Of a stretch of DNA of 64,000 nt, positions 25,539-34,471 are shown one piece after another. Each line of letters opens with the position of its first letter. Positions within the stretch are counted from its first letter, which is position 1. Location of the stretch: the NCBI GenBank assembly GCA_030068145.1, contig JAPJBO010000221.1, forward strand, positions 186,001 through 250,000, read 5' to 3'. The position numbers and the translations under genes were made by a program. The DNA is from Diplonema papillatum. Taxonomy: Eukaryota; Euglenozoa; Diplonemea; Diplonemida; Diplonemidae. The notes under the pieces were generated by a model. That model had not been told where the DNA came from and did no database searches. It saw only the letters and a list, made by a program, of their open reading frames with translations.

Positions 25539-26735
25539 ATGCATGCAGCCGGCTATACATGCCACATCGCGCAACGGTTCCTGCAACCGTGCTTCACGAT
25601 GACCCCGGCCCTGCACGACGTGAAAGGGATGATACGCCTCATTGTGCAGACGCTTCCGCACGCAGCAGGGATAGAGCTCGCTGTCATCGGCAGCATTGGC
25701 AACAACATGACAGGCTCCCAAGCACGCAAACTGCTGGCTGCCCTGATAGCGCAAACGCAAGGGAACCAGTTGACACTGTGTTCCCTCATGGATGTTCTCG
25801 TGTTCTTTCGCTATCAGGACATACCTGTGCGCTTCTTTTACGCAGACACTCCAGACAGCCAAATTGTGAAGTATTTTTTGTTCAGTTTACTGAGCTACCA
25901 CGCACTCATCTTTGTGCTGGAGTGGGCCAATCCCGGAGTCACTCGTTCAGCTTATGCCCACAGTATGAGTCACTGGTTTGATGTTCAGGATGCCCATCGG
26001 TTGGTGACATCTGATGAAGCGTTCGAGCAGATGAATGGTGAACGCAAACGATGGGTGGCGTGCACGTCTCAACAGACGATGGAACGTGACTTGCAAGTGT
26101 GCGAGCTTCAGCACAAACACTTCGACAAAAAAGGTCAACGCACTCCACTACCGGAGCTTACACCCCCCGCAGCAGGAATACCGAGACTATTTGAGTACGA
26201 CACTTTTCATTTTTGCATCTGCATTGTTCACAGGGGGAAAAATGCCACGACAAACTTAGTTGCGCGTCTCAAAAATCTGGGCCTTGGTGCGCACGTAGGT
26301 CGCAGAACGCGCTGGGGAATAAAATTCAATGCGACCCCGGGTGTTGAAACTAGTGAAATAATGTTTTGCGTTTGTGAGGAAGCCCCCTGGAAGCTTCGTC
26401 CTCCTGAGAGAGAGAAAGACAGCGCCGAAGTGGCTGAATCGGAAAGCAGTGATAGCAGTGAAGGCGAGGCGCACTCTTGTATCATATGCGGAAGGAGCTT
26501 CAGTCGGGTGTACGGTCTGTACGCACACTACGACTCTCAGCACCGCCCTGCCGTGACATGTGAGTGCAAGGAAGACTGTCCCGCCTGTGCGAAGTCTGTA
26601 CTAAAACGTGGCTTGAGCCAACATATCTTGTACAACCATGCAAGTCTACTGACAAAGACGAAGTGTCCTCTGTGTCTTGAGAGCTTTTCCTCCGCAAGAC
26701 TAAGAGACTCGCACATGAAGAAACGCCATCTGTGA
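25539..26735 (+). CDS. Element ORF2: 398-residue protein with C-terminal C2H2 zinc fingers
   Basis: Residues 1-290 form a globular region I cannot assign (for example SYHALIFVLEWANPGVTRSA). An acidic Ser/Glu linker follows (SESSDSSEGE). Then come three zinc-finger-like units: CIICGRSF...HYDSQH, CPACAKSV...HILYNH and CPLCLESF...HMKKRH, all C-x2-C-x11/12-H-x4-H, plus an extra CECKEDC pair. Such fingers fit DNA binding by a transposase-type protein to the terminal palindromes. No DDE, HUH or tyrosine-recombinase signature is evident by eye. The coding sequence is AT-richer than the host genes. The frame is open upstream to 25440 with plausible residues (DWLEQLHACERLSLQEM), so the true start may be earlier or joined to ORF1. 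Confidence 0.75.
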   Translation: MHAAGYTCHIAQRFLQPCFTMTPALHDVKGMIRLIVQTLPHAAGIELAVIGSIGNNMTGSQARKLLAALIAQTQGNQLTLCSLMDVLVFFRYQDIPVRFFYADTPDSQIVKYFLFSLLSYHALIFVLEWANPGVTRSAYAHSMSHWFDVQDAHRLVTSDEAFEQMNGERKRWVACTSQQTMERDLQVCELQHKHFDKKGQRTPLPELTPPAAGIPRLFEYDTFHFCICIVHRGKNATTNLVARLKNLGLGAHVGRRTRWGIKFNATPGVETSEIMFCVCEEAPWKLRPPEREKDSAEVAESESSDSSEGEAHSCIICGRSFSRVYGLYAHYDSQHRPAVTCECKEDCPACAKSVLKRGLSQHILYNHASLLTKTKCPLCLESFSSARLRDSHMKKRHL

Positions 26736-26999
26736 GGGGAGAGAGCGGTGTTAGCTTTGTTCTCCGACCATCTGTCTCCTTCTACAGCTCTGTAAAGCAT
26801 TTCTGTTCAGATCGATTACCTCAAGACGCTTCTTGCTTCACCGTTCCGCTAAGGTGAACACAACGAAGAGACAACCGAGACAGCCGAGCAGATAGCAGAA
26901 AAAGCGGGCCAGGATACCTAGTCCGAGTGATATACACGTCCTTTTTGACTCAACTCAATGCAGTTTCACTGTATTTCACTGGTTATTCTGCTGGGAGAG

Positions 27000-27100
27000 C
27001 TAGTTATATAACTAGCAGAGCTAGTTATATAACTAGCAGAGCTAGTCATATAACTAGCAGAGCTAGTTATATAACTAGCACGAGCTAGTTATATAACTAG
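27000..27100. repeat. Right subterminal palindrome array
   Basis: CTAGTTATATAACTAG at 27000-27015, 27021-27036, 27063-27078 and 27085-27100, with a one-mismatch copy at 27042-27057. Diverged repeats continue to the right terminus. Confidence 0.85.
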
Positions 27101-27176
27101 CTCGTGCTAGTTATAAATTTCACTAGTCATTGAGCTAGTTAATAACTAGCAAAACTCCATAACTAGTGCGTCGTGC

Positions 27177-27362
27177 AGTTGCCTTGGAGGCTGGGTGGTC
27201 AAATTCTCTAAGGTGAAATGGTCAAAATTCCCTGCCAAAAGTGGGCCCACAAAAATTTTCCAAAGTGTGGTATTTGGGGTATTTGGGGCAAAAAAAAAAT
27301 TTTTTTTTTCTGACCGCCCACCGTGGTGACCACCTTAGAGTGTGACAGGTAGCGTCTCCCCC
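27177..27362. other. Spacer with imperfect inverted repeat between the element and the F6 right half
   Basis: Contains CTCTAAGGTG near 27208 and, inverted, CACCTTAGAG near 27330, plus an A-run/T-run pair near 27288-27310. It may be a small foldback element or the original right end of the insertion. It is absent from the uninterrupted F6 copy. Confidence 0.4.
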
Positions 27363-27460
27363 CTCCACAGTGAAAATAGCCTGAGGGGGGGGGGGGGGGG
27401 GGGGGGTCAGCCGGCTGATGGATGGATGGATGGTTCTTAACAAGATGCCTGGGGGGGGGA
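27363..27460 (-). repeat. F6 composite, right half
   Basis: Continues the reversed F6 unit: CTCCACAGTGAAAATAGCC, a G-run, CAGCCGGCTG, (ATGG)n, TTCTTAACAAGATGCC and a G-run. The CTC(T/C)ACAGTG sequence is present on both sides of the insertion. Confidence 0.8.
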
Positions 27461-27464
27461 GCCT

Positions 27465-27582
27465 TAGTTTTAGTGTTTGGGCAGAGCACTGCCCCTTTCA
27501 TGGAATGTTTGATGTGAGCAAGTCTTCTTCAAAAAAAAAAGGGGAAACTGTGGAGAGCAGGACTCCGTAAGGAAGGGACGGT
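27465..27582 (+). repeat. F4 copy with compensatory hairpin change
   Basis: The first hairpin reads GGGCAG (27479-27484) / CTGCCC (27489-27494), against AGGCAG/CTGCCT in the 4.3 kb copy. The palindrome is decayed. GAGAGCAGGACTCCG is at the end. Confidence 0.7.
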
Positions 27583-27721
27583 CCCTCTCTCTTTTTGTAT
27601 CTCATGATTTTCGATCGGTGCGGTGAAATTTTGTCTTTTTACACCGTCGATTACCATTTCATGCGGCGTCTTTTGTTTTTCGCGTTTGTCGTTCATAACA
27701 AGACGCAGACAAATCCTTCGG

Positions 27722-27972
27722 GGGGGAAATCTTAGTTTCGTGTTCAGGCGCTACTTGCCTCTCATGTGTTTGATGCTATAGCATCAAGTCGGGGGGGGTT
27801 GCAAGAACGTGCTTGGAATGGGTATGTGCTCAACACCGCACTGGTCCCGTCTGCGCCGTGTTTCGGTCCTTCAAGCCACGGACACATAAGGCGGACCATC
27901 ATCAGCGTGGAACCTGAGTGTCTGCAGACAGGACTGCGGTGTGAGTCTGGTATAGCATCAAGTCGGGGGGGG
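27722..27972 (+). mobile_element. F4 copy split by an F3 retroposon with target duplication
   Basis: F4 left part: AAATCTTAGTTTCG, AGGCG...TGCCT and the 18-nt palindrome TTGATGCTATAGCATCAA (27770-27787). The F3 body is 27799-27950 (152 bp). TATAGCATCAAGTC plus a G-run occurs on both sides (27777-27798 and 27951-27973), so F3 inserted after F4. Confidence 0.88.
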
Positions 27973-27973
27973 G

Positions 27974-29376
27974 ATGACGCGAGGGCGTGCTCGAGGAAGG
28001 ATCTCGTGCAGATCTAAACCCTTGCCTGACTCCGGCAAGAAGAACGGGAGGCCGACGAACTCGATCAGCAGGTGCAGGTGAGAGGGACTACCTCCCGTTG
28101 CAAGTTGTGGAGACCTTTCGGGGCCTTTTACTCTGCGAGGTATATCTGCGTGTAGGTTGAGAATGGTGTGTGTTGGGCCCCTTCGGAGAGGTGCCCAACA
28201 CACTGTCCCAGAGCCCGGCGTCCGCAGGCGGGCTCAACTCGATAGTCCTCTCAAGCATTCCGGAACTTCCAACGATGGAAGTCAACTTCACCGGTGGGGC
28301 GTGTTACGGCGGTTTTCAGAAGACTCGGGTCGCGTTTTTTTGTTGTGTTTTTTTTTTTCTGGTTTTTTTTTCTAGAGCCGACAGTGTTTTTTAGTAGTAC
28401 TGCAGTACTAAAGGGAACATTCCCGGAACAACGGCTGCACATGAGAAAGATAACGTACTGCGGGAAGCCCCGAACAGAGAAGCTTGTCCCACGCGAGGAA
28501 CAATAATCATTTACCAGGGGCAAGACCCGAACTCCGGAAATGCTCTGTTGTGTGTTCCGCTTGAACGTTTTCGTTTTGCTTTTCATCTTGTTTTCAGCGG
28601 GGACCATCCCTTACTCTTCAAGTCTCCGGGTGACCTTCATCACCTTCGGTTGGTTTAGGGCATTATTTTTTAACCGGCAGGTTAATGTGCACTTTTTAAG
28701 ATGTTGTTTCGTGTTTTTTTTTTTTTTTTTTTGCTTTAAGCCGGACTTATCTTTTCCTGCAAAAAAAACCGCCCTCCTTAGGACCCAAACAGGTGGTCCT
28801 ACTGCTGACCACCCCTTTTTAAAATTTTGCGGGACTGGTATTTGGCAGGTGAGCTGGCACACACTCAGTGTCGGATTTCATGGCCGCTGTCAAGTGACCG
28901 TCTAATACATACAGCTCCGTTCACATTGGCGCTGGTGCACCGAGCTCGGGCGGCATGCATGTTCTGACGGCACCCTTTTTCGGTCCTTCAAGCCACGAAT
29001 ACATTATACAAGGCGGACCATCTCAGAACCTGCGTGTGACAGACTGGCAGCGATGTGTGTCGTGTTTGGCAGGACCATCCCCTGCTTCTAGAATCCCACA
29101 GCCAATCGGTAGCAAAGTGTACAAATGGCAAAGGGTTTGTCAAAAAGGCGTTACGTTTCGGTGCTTTTTCTGCGGACGTCTTTGCTTTTAGGGAGGTGTC
29201 AGTTGATACGCCTTCATCCACGAAACAAGGGGGAAGCATTTTCCATTTCCTTTCGTTCTGGATCTTGCTCTCTGACGACTGACAAAAATCGGGTCGTCAT
29301 CAGCAAAAGGCTCGTGTTTCTCGGGTTTCAGCGTTTTCGCGGTGGGAGAGCCCGTCTTTTCGAATATCATGAGGTG
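27974..29376. other. Repeat-rich spacer
   Basis: Contains an F8 fragment (28385-28445), a partial F5 end (AAGTCTCCGGGTGACC near 28619), a poly-T run near 28718-28732 and an F3-like 3' piece (28976-29060). No gene is recognised. Confidence 0.4.
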
Positions 29377-29850
29377 CAGGGTGACTTTGCTTATTTGCAA
29401 GGAGGGAAATACTCGAGGGACTGCCTTGTGCTCATTTCGAAGGAGGCTAGAGGGGGGAGAAAACAATCCAACCACAAAGTGGGTCATTTTTTGTTGAACG
29501 CTTACGCCCGCCACTAAACCCAGATTTATCTGTGTTTCGTGTGGGAGCACATTTACCTCCTTTGATCTATCGGGATCGATTCTCTCGACTCTTTTCGTTG
29601 GTCTCTTAACCCGAGAAGGAATAATCAAAACGAAGTTCTTAGCGGTTCTCTTTTGAGTTTCGTCTAAGGCCTCGTTGCGCGGGATCAATAGGGACTGCCG
29701 GGGTCGTTCGTACTCCTACGTCAGAGGTGAAATTCTTAGATCGTAGGAAGACGAACTTCTGCGAAAGCATTCGACAAGAATGTCTTCATTACAACTGGCA
29801 GTCTCCTCTAGCATTTCCTACAAAGCAGGTGCTTATACAAGAAAAAAATC
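29377..29850 (+). repeat. F2 copy interrupted by an SSU rRNA fragment
   Basis: F2 sequence runs to CCTTTGATCTATCG at 29572 and resumes with CAACTGGCAGTCTCC at 29792, ending in CAGGTGCTTATACAAG and an A-run. The uninterrupted copy at 52771-52920 joins these two points directly. Confidence 0.88.
29573..29791 (+). pseudogene. SSU (18S) rRNA fragment
   Basis: Contains the conserved core CAGAGGTGAAATTCTTAGAT, then AAGACGAACTTCTGCGAAAG and CAAGAATGTCTTCATT, preceded by AATAGGGACTGCCGGGGTCG. This is the middle of the small-subunit rRNA, about 219 bp and sense on the plus strand. It differs from the usual CTTGGATTTGTTAAAGACG pattern of most eukaryotes, so either the host SSU is divergent or this is a decayed or foreign copy. 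It is too short to function as a gene. Confidence 0.9.
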
Positions 29851-30303
29851 TTAGTTTACACGGCGGACTCCCCCATGCTAAGCATTGAGTTCTTTTAAGT
29901 ACATGAACCACATGGATTAGCATGCACTGTTAAGCAGCGGTTGCCAGATACTCCCGTAGCACCTATTCACGGGTTTGCAGGGGTAAAAAGGAAGGCCGGG
30001 GTGGGGGTGGTGGGTTTGGTGCGTAGTATTCTTCTTGTTCTTTCTCGATTCTGGGGGAGGGGGATGTAAGAACGTGCTTGGAATGGTGTGTGCCCAACAC
30101 CGTAGGGGACCAGCACCTGGGTTAACTGACGGGGCGGGGAAATGAAGGCAAATCATTAATTAAAACAACGTGTTTGGTGCAGGCAGCACTCTGCCGGTCC
30201 ATCCCCCTGTCTGCTTGGACACCGGTGGGAAGTATGCAAGACTTTCGCCGCAGATCTGCTGCGGTATAACCTAACGTGGCTACGGTGCTTGGTCCAGCTA
30301 GCA
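29851..30303. other. Spacer with F4 and F3 remnants
   Basis: AAATCTTAGTTTACACGG with CATGCTAAGCATTGAG (about 29851-29893) resembles a decayed F4. GGGGGATGTAAGAACGTGCT (30058-30077) begins a short F3 remnant, again just after a G-run. Confidence 0.45.
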
Positions 30304-30560
30304 GAAAATACTCGACGTAGCTGCTTCGACTCCGAATGGAAGGGAGGAAATATAGAGGTAAGGGACAAATCACACACACACACCTTCGACCTGTTGTGTT
30401 TGTGTGATTTGTCGTGACCCGCATCACCTCACGTCCGTTCAACACGTGGTTCGGTAGTTACAGCACTTGGGATCCCTTCTGTTCTTTGTCGGGCAGCATC
30501 GTCGAGCATTTCCTTTCAAGCTGGCGCTTATGTAAAAAAACAGGCCGCTCTCTCGGTCGA
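30304..30560 (+). repeat. F1 interspersed repeat, internally deleted
   Basis: Starts AAATACTCGACGTAGCTGC. It lacks the segment between GACAAAT and ACCTGTTGTG found in other copies, then resumes to the tail GGCGCTTATGTAAAAAAAC. Confidence 0.85.
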
Positions 30561-30699
30561 GCAAACGAAGGAGAGAGGGAAGACGCGCCAACTGTGAACC
30601 TGAATGGGGCCAATTCAATCACGACGAGGTACACGGGGGTTGGACCAACGCGGAGTGCGCGACGCTGGGAGCAACGATTGAAACCATAGGGAGGGGCAA

Positions 30700-30970
30700 A
30701 GAGACATTAAGCAGGGGGTTTAATGTCTCCGCAGGACTCTGTTTCTCAATGCTTTTGAAAGCAAAAATATTAGGTTGATGTCCAGGCCAAACACTGCCGG
30801 TATCGCTGCTTCGAAGAAGAAAAAAGGGGGAAAGACGGGAGGGGAATTGCAAGAACGTGCTTGGAATGGTTGTGTTCAACACAGCATTGGTCCTATCTCG
30901 ATGGGGAGAGTGGGCCATTTCTTCAGAGTATTTTGCGGTTAGAGAACTGGTTATCTTTTTAGAGGCGCTG

Positions 30971-31002
<32 letters not shown>

Positions 31003-31005
31003 TCA
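30700..31005 (+). repeat. Decayed F4, F3 remnant and poly-T run
   Basis: F4-like pieces lie at 30717-30760 and 30766-30830. An F3 left half lies at about 30846-30905 (TTGCAAGAACGTGCTTGG) after GGGAGGGGAA. A T-run of about 26 lies at 30977-31003. Confidence 0.6.
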
Positions 31006-33120
31006 TCGTCTTCGCCCGGGGTTATTCTAATCCCCGAAATTCGGGAAAATCATGGTTAAAAAGTCTGTAGCATGGCCGGAAAGATTATTTTCTCCACGTT
31101 GAGCGAGGTCTTTTTAATGACCTGTCATCCTGGTATGCGAGTGTTGCTGCTTCGCCACTTTGTTGTAGCCCCCACTTGTGGGTCTTGCGGGTCCTCTAGC
31201 CTCCGTGTCGCTGGCCTTGCAAGCACAAAGTAGTTTTCACCAGAAACTCCGTGTGTGGTTAAAAACTCTTTTCTAACCGGCCTGTTTTGAGAATACTTTT
31301 TTTTGGTGAAGAAGCCTTTTTTTAACCATGCAGGATAATCCCTGGTCTTCACGTGCTACTAACAAGGTTCAGATCTTTACTTTCTTTTGTGCGTGATATG
31401 CGGCCTGAGTAAGAAAGAAATGCGGTAGAAAAAAGAGAATCGTGAAGTGCAGCCTCGTCAAAACAGTCTGGAAAAAGAAACTGCCAAGAGCCAGGTGGCG
31501 TACGGAGGGGCTGAGCAGCCCCTATTGAATTCCCCGCTACTGAGCGTTTCAAACCCATTTGAAACCCATTACAACGTGCAAGACAAGAGTCTGCCTGGGG
31601 GGGCTGGAGGTAACGGCAGTGCCCAGGCGTGTCTAGTATCACGCGTGCAACACCCGCGCGTTCCCGAGTGCAACAAGGTCGCTCCCCCCCCCCAGACTCG
31701 AAACACATCTTTTGTAAATTTACAGAACGTTGACGGAAGAAGGAAAGACCGGCGAGAGAGGGTGTATTACCACCCGCCCCCGCAGCTCGGTCGTAAGACA
31801 GACATTCACTATTTTTTACCTTCGAGAATTTTATACTTCGCAGTCAGACCCTGATTTATTCGAGTGTCAGAGGTTGTTTTTGACCGATTTGGCTTCAGAT
31901 GATTAAGCCTGAAGGCTCGCTTGAAACTCCGGAGTTGCTAAGCTTGTCGGTTCTGATCCGAAGTTCAGAACTGACGCTGGCTGAGCCTGGCTCTTCCATC
32001 CGTCTGAGTCCGACTGCCGCATGTATTGAAACCCGGTTTTTTAAATTTGCGTAGCAACAACAAATCAGCAAGAATTGAACGAACGTTCGGCGAACACTGA
32101 CGAACGTTCGGCGAACACGGACGAACGAGAGGGATTGTACATCGCAATTTTCTTTGTCCTTAATTCTTCAGCAGCAACCCCGGACATCTGCGTAGCGCGC
32201 GGCAAGCATTTTCGTCCTTTGATAGGCAGCGCGGAGAAACATGCTGCGGCGCAGTTTAGCTGGCGGCGTTTTAATGCACTTTCCACGGTCGGAGCGAGGC
32301 TCACGAATCTTAACAGGAAGGCTGTGACCTGAAGGGGTGAACGAGGCCAATACTTCTCCGCGCAGTCTTGAACTGGCACCACGTGACTTTGTGGCTGGGC
32401 CGACCTCCACTTGCTCGTGCCGACACATTTTGTTCGGTCAACTAGGATGCTAAGTTCGCCTGTTCGACGCCGAACCATCTAACCTCGCGGTGCAGACTGC
32501 CGGGATGCCGCACTTCGACCTTTCGCAAGAAGAAATGCCCAACGGGGTTTCGCCAAAAGGCAACAACTCCCCGTTTAAAACCCGTTGAAAAAATAAAAAC
32601 GACAACCCAGGTCAAGAAACACGGGGCGCGGAGAGGGGGTGGAGGGTTGGGGAGACCCGCAGGGTACCCCCCCGCCGTTGTGCGGGGTTACCCTGGGGGA
32701 CCCCGGAGGGAAAAAAATGAAGAATTATCGCGCCAAGACGCTGCGGAAGCAGCCAAGAATCTGACGACACAGACCTTCTTTTTTGTCCCACAGGGAGGAG
32801 AAGGGAAGGTGCAAGTACGTACTTGGAACGGAATCTGCCCCGTGTGTTTCGGCCCGTTTAGTCACGGACACATGAGGCGGACCATCATCCCTGCGTGTCT
32901 GCAGACCGGACAGCGGTGTGAGTCTGGGCCTGAGTTGTCAGGCAGCTGTGCGTAGCTCGTCACCACCAGGACCTCCCCATGCTGCGAGAGCACGAGGCAA
33001 AGTCTCGGAGAGAGGGGGGAGTCCGGGGAGGGGGGGTGCATGGGGTGCAGGAATGTTGTTTTCTTTTGCCGTCGTACACGTTCACGAAGGGACATTTCAA
33101 AAAAAAAAAAAAAAAAATGC
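31006..33120. other. Gene-free spacer
   Basis: CATGGTTAAAAA at 31050-31061 is inverted at 31318-31329. A 24-bp repeat (GACGAACGTTCGGCGAACAC) lies at about 32075-32128, and a partial F5 at 31894-31938. A partial F3 with an internal deletion is at 32810-32928, and a poly-A run at 33099-33117. No protein gene is convincing. Confidence 0.45.
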
Positions 33121-33123
33121 TTA

Positions 33124-34468
33124 GGGTAGGCGGTTTTTTTTTTTTGGCCCATGTCCGTCGGCCCACAGAAATTTACGCGCGCGCGCGCAAAAAAAAAACT
33201 TTTCAGAAAAAAAAAACTTTTGCCACAAGACTTTCTGCTACTGGATGTCACACCGTATGTACCGGCTACACACCGCTTCACACCGTATGTACCGGCTCTA
33301 CCTACCGCTTCACACCGTATGAACCGGCTCTACCTACCGCTTCACACCGTATGTACCGGCTCTACCTACCGCTTCACACCGTATGTACCGGCTCTACCTA
33401 CCGCTTCACACCGTATGTACCGGCTCTACCTACCGCTTCACACCGTATGTACCGGCTATACTACTGGCCGGTCCGCTGTTGGCACTTTTGTGCCCGTTGT
33501 TGGTGGAATTCCTGGACGATGAGCTCAAAGATGAATGTGGTGAGCTTGATGTGTCCGAGGGGTTGCGGTGGCAGTCTAGAGTTCAACAGTTCCATAGTCG
33601 AAGGCTGCAGAGGATAGACGATGCCACAGGAGAAAAAACACTCGGGTTTAAACTCGAGATCGCGGTTCGCCGGGTACGCCGCGAACGATAAAGCAGTGAA
33701 CCAGAGGACTGTCGATTGTGCGGGTGTCCGTCAATCTTGTATCTCTCTTCTGACATGCCCCATTGCGATGTCACGGTCCGAGTGCCGTTTTCTTCGCAAA
33801 TATACCTCGGCACAAGCATTGCCGCCGGTCAAGTGCAAAGCACTATGTCGCAAGCACCGCGAACGCATCGCTTGCCCTGCGTCCTTTTAATGCCTCCTCA
33901 GTCGAGTCTCAGATACGTCCCTACTAGTAGCTGCTCCAGGCGTCGGAAGGCATAGACGCGTGCACTGCCCGCGGACTGGTTCTGTGTGATAATCGCACCA
34001 CAGCGGCAAAAAAACCCCCCGACATGCCTTGCCGGTAAAACCGCGCACGGTTTCGAGGCTGAGGCTGTGCTTGTATCCCGCGTGCTTCGACTGCGTCCAG
34101 CAGGAGCTGGCTAAAGCTACGCAAATCTTGCTGTTTAGATTGGCACCAACGTCAAAGTATCACGATATTGCTTGCCCAGCGCACCAACCCAGCACCGGGC
34201 ATAGTCGGCTTCAAAGTCAATACACACTGAGGTAAACAACGTCTACGCGATTTGCATCGCCGTGAAGTATCGGTGTGATGAACAGGTTTTCGACTTTTCC
34301 CGAGCCGGACACGCTCGTGACTACGCCTGCAGTCGCTCTCACGACCGGTTCCAATGCACAGATCCCAAAAGTTTTTTTTTTGCAAAAGTTTTTTTTTTCC
34401 GGGGGGTTCCCAAAATTTACGCGCGCGCGGACATGGGCCAAAAAAAAAAAAAAAAAACCCGCCTACCC
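33124..34468. mobile_element. 1.35 kb non-autonomous TIR element with TTA target duplication
   Basis: The outer ends GGGTAGGCGG (33124) and CCGCCTACCC (ending 34468) are inverted. The inverted similarity continues for about 100 bp through a T-run/A-run, GGCCCATGTCCG, ATTTACGCGCGCG and two AAAAAACTTTT-type blocks. TTA flanks both sides (33121-33123 and 34469-34471). A 3-bp TTA/TWA duplication with short G-rich TIRs is characteristic of PIF/Harbinger-type MITEs. No transposase frame is seen inside; the interior holds a minisatellite and unremarkable sequence. Confidence 0.82.
33238..33470 (+). repeat. 32-bp minisatellite inside the TIR element
   Basis: Unit TCACACCGTATGTACCGGCT plus CTACCTACCGCT, about six to seven copies with single-base differences. 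It starts directly after the left inverted repeat. Confidence 0.95.
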
Positions 34469-34471
34469 TTA

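Larger units (their letters stand above)
24431..27176 (+). mobile_element. Two-ORF DNA-transposon-like element with TIRs and subterminal palindromes
   Basis: The left terminus CACACGACGCACTAGT and the right terminus ACTAGTGCGTCGTG form an inverted repeat with a 14-bp core (CACGACGCACTAGT). Inside each end are copies of the palindrome CTAGTTATATAACTAG, four on the left and five on the right (one with a mismatch), at about 21-bp spacing. Two plus-strand ORFs lie between. Terminal inverted repeats plus arrays of subterminal binding-site-like repeats are typical of cut-and-paste transposons such as hAT or Mutator types, but I do not recognise the superfamily. CAGTG/CAGTT at the borders might be a short target duplication. 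The surrounding F6 halves suggest insertion into an F6 copy. Confidence 0.75.

Noticed and set aside
29573..29791. Naming the organism from the rRNA pieces
   Set aside because: The fragments are short, possibly decayed, and I cannot run a search; a euglenozoan or diplonemid affinity is only a guess.
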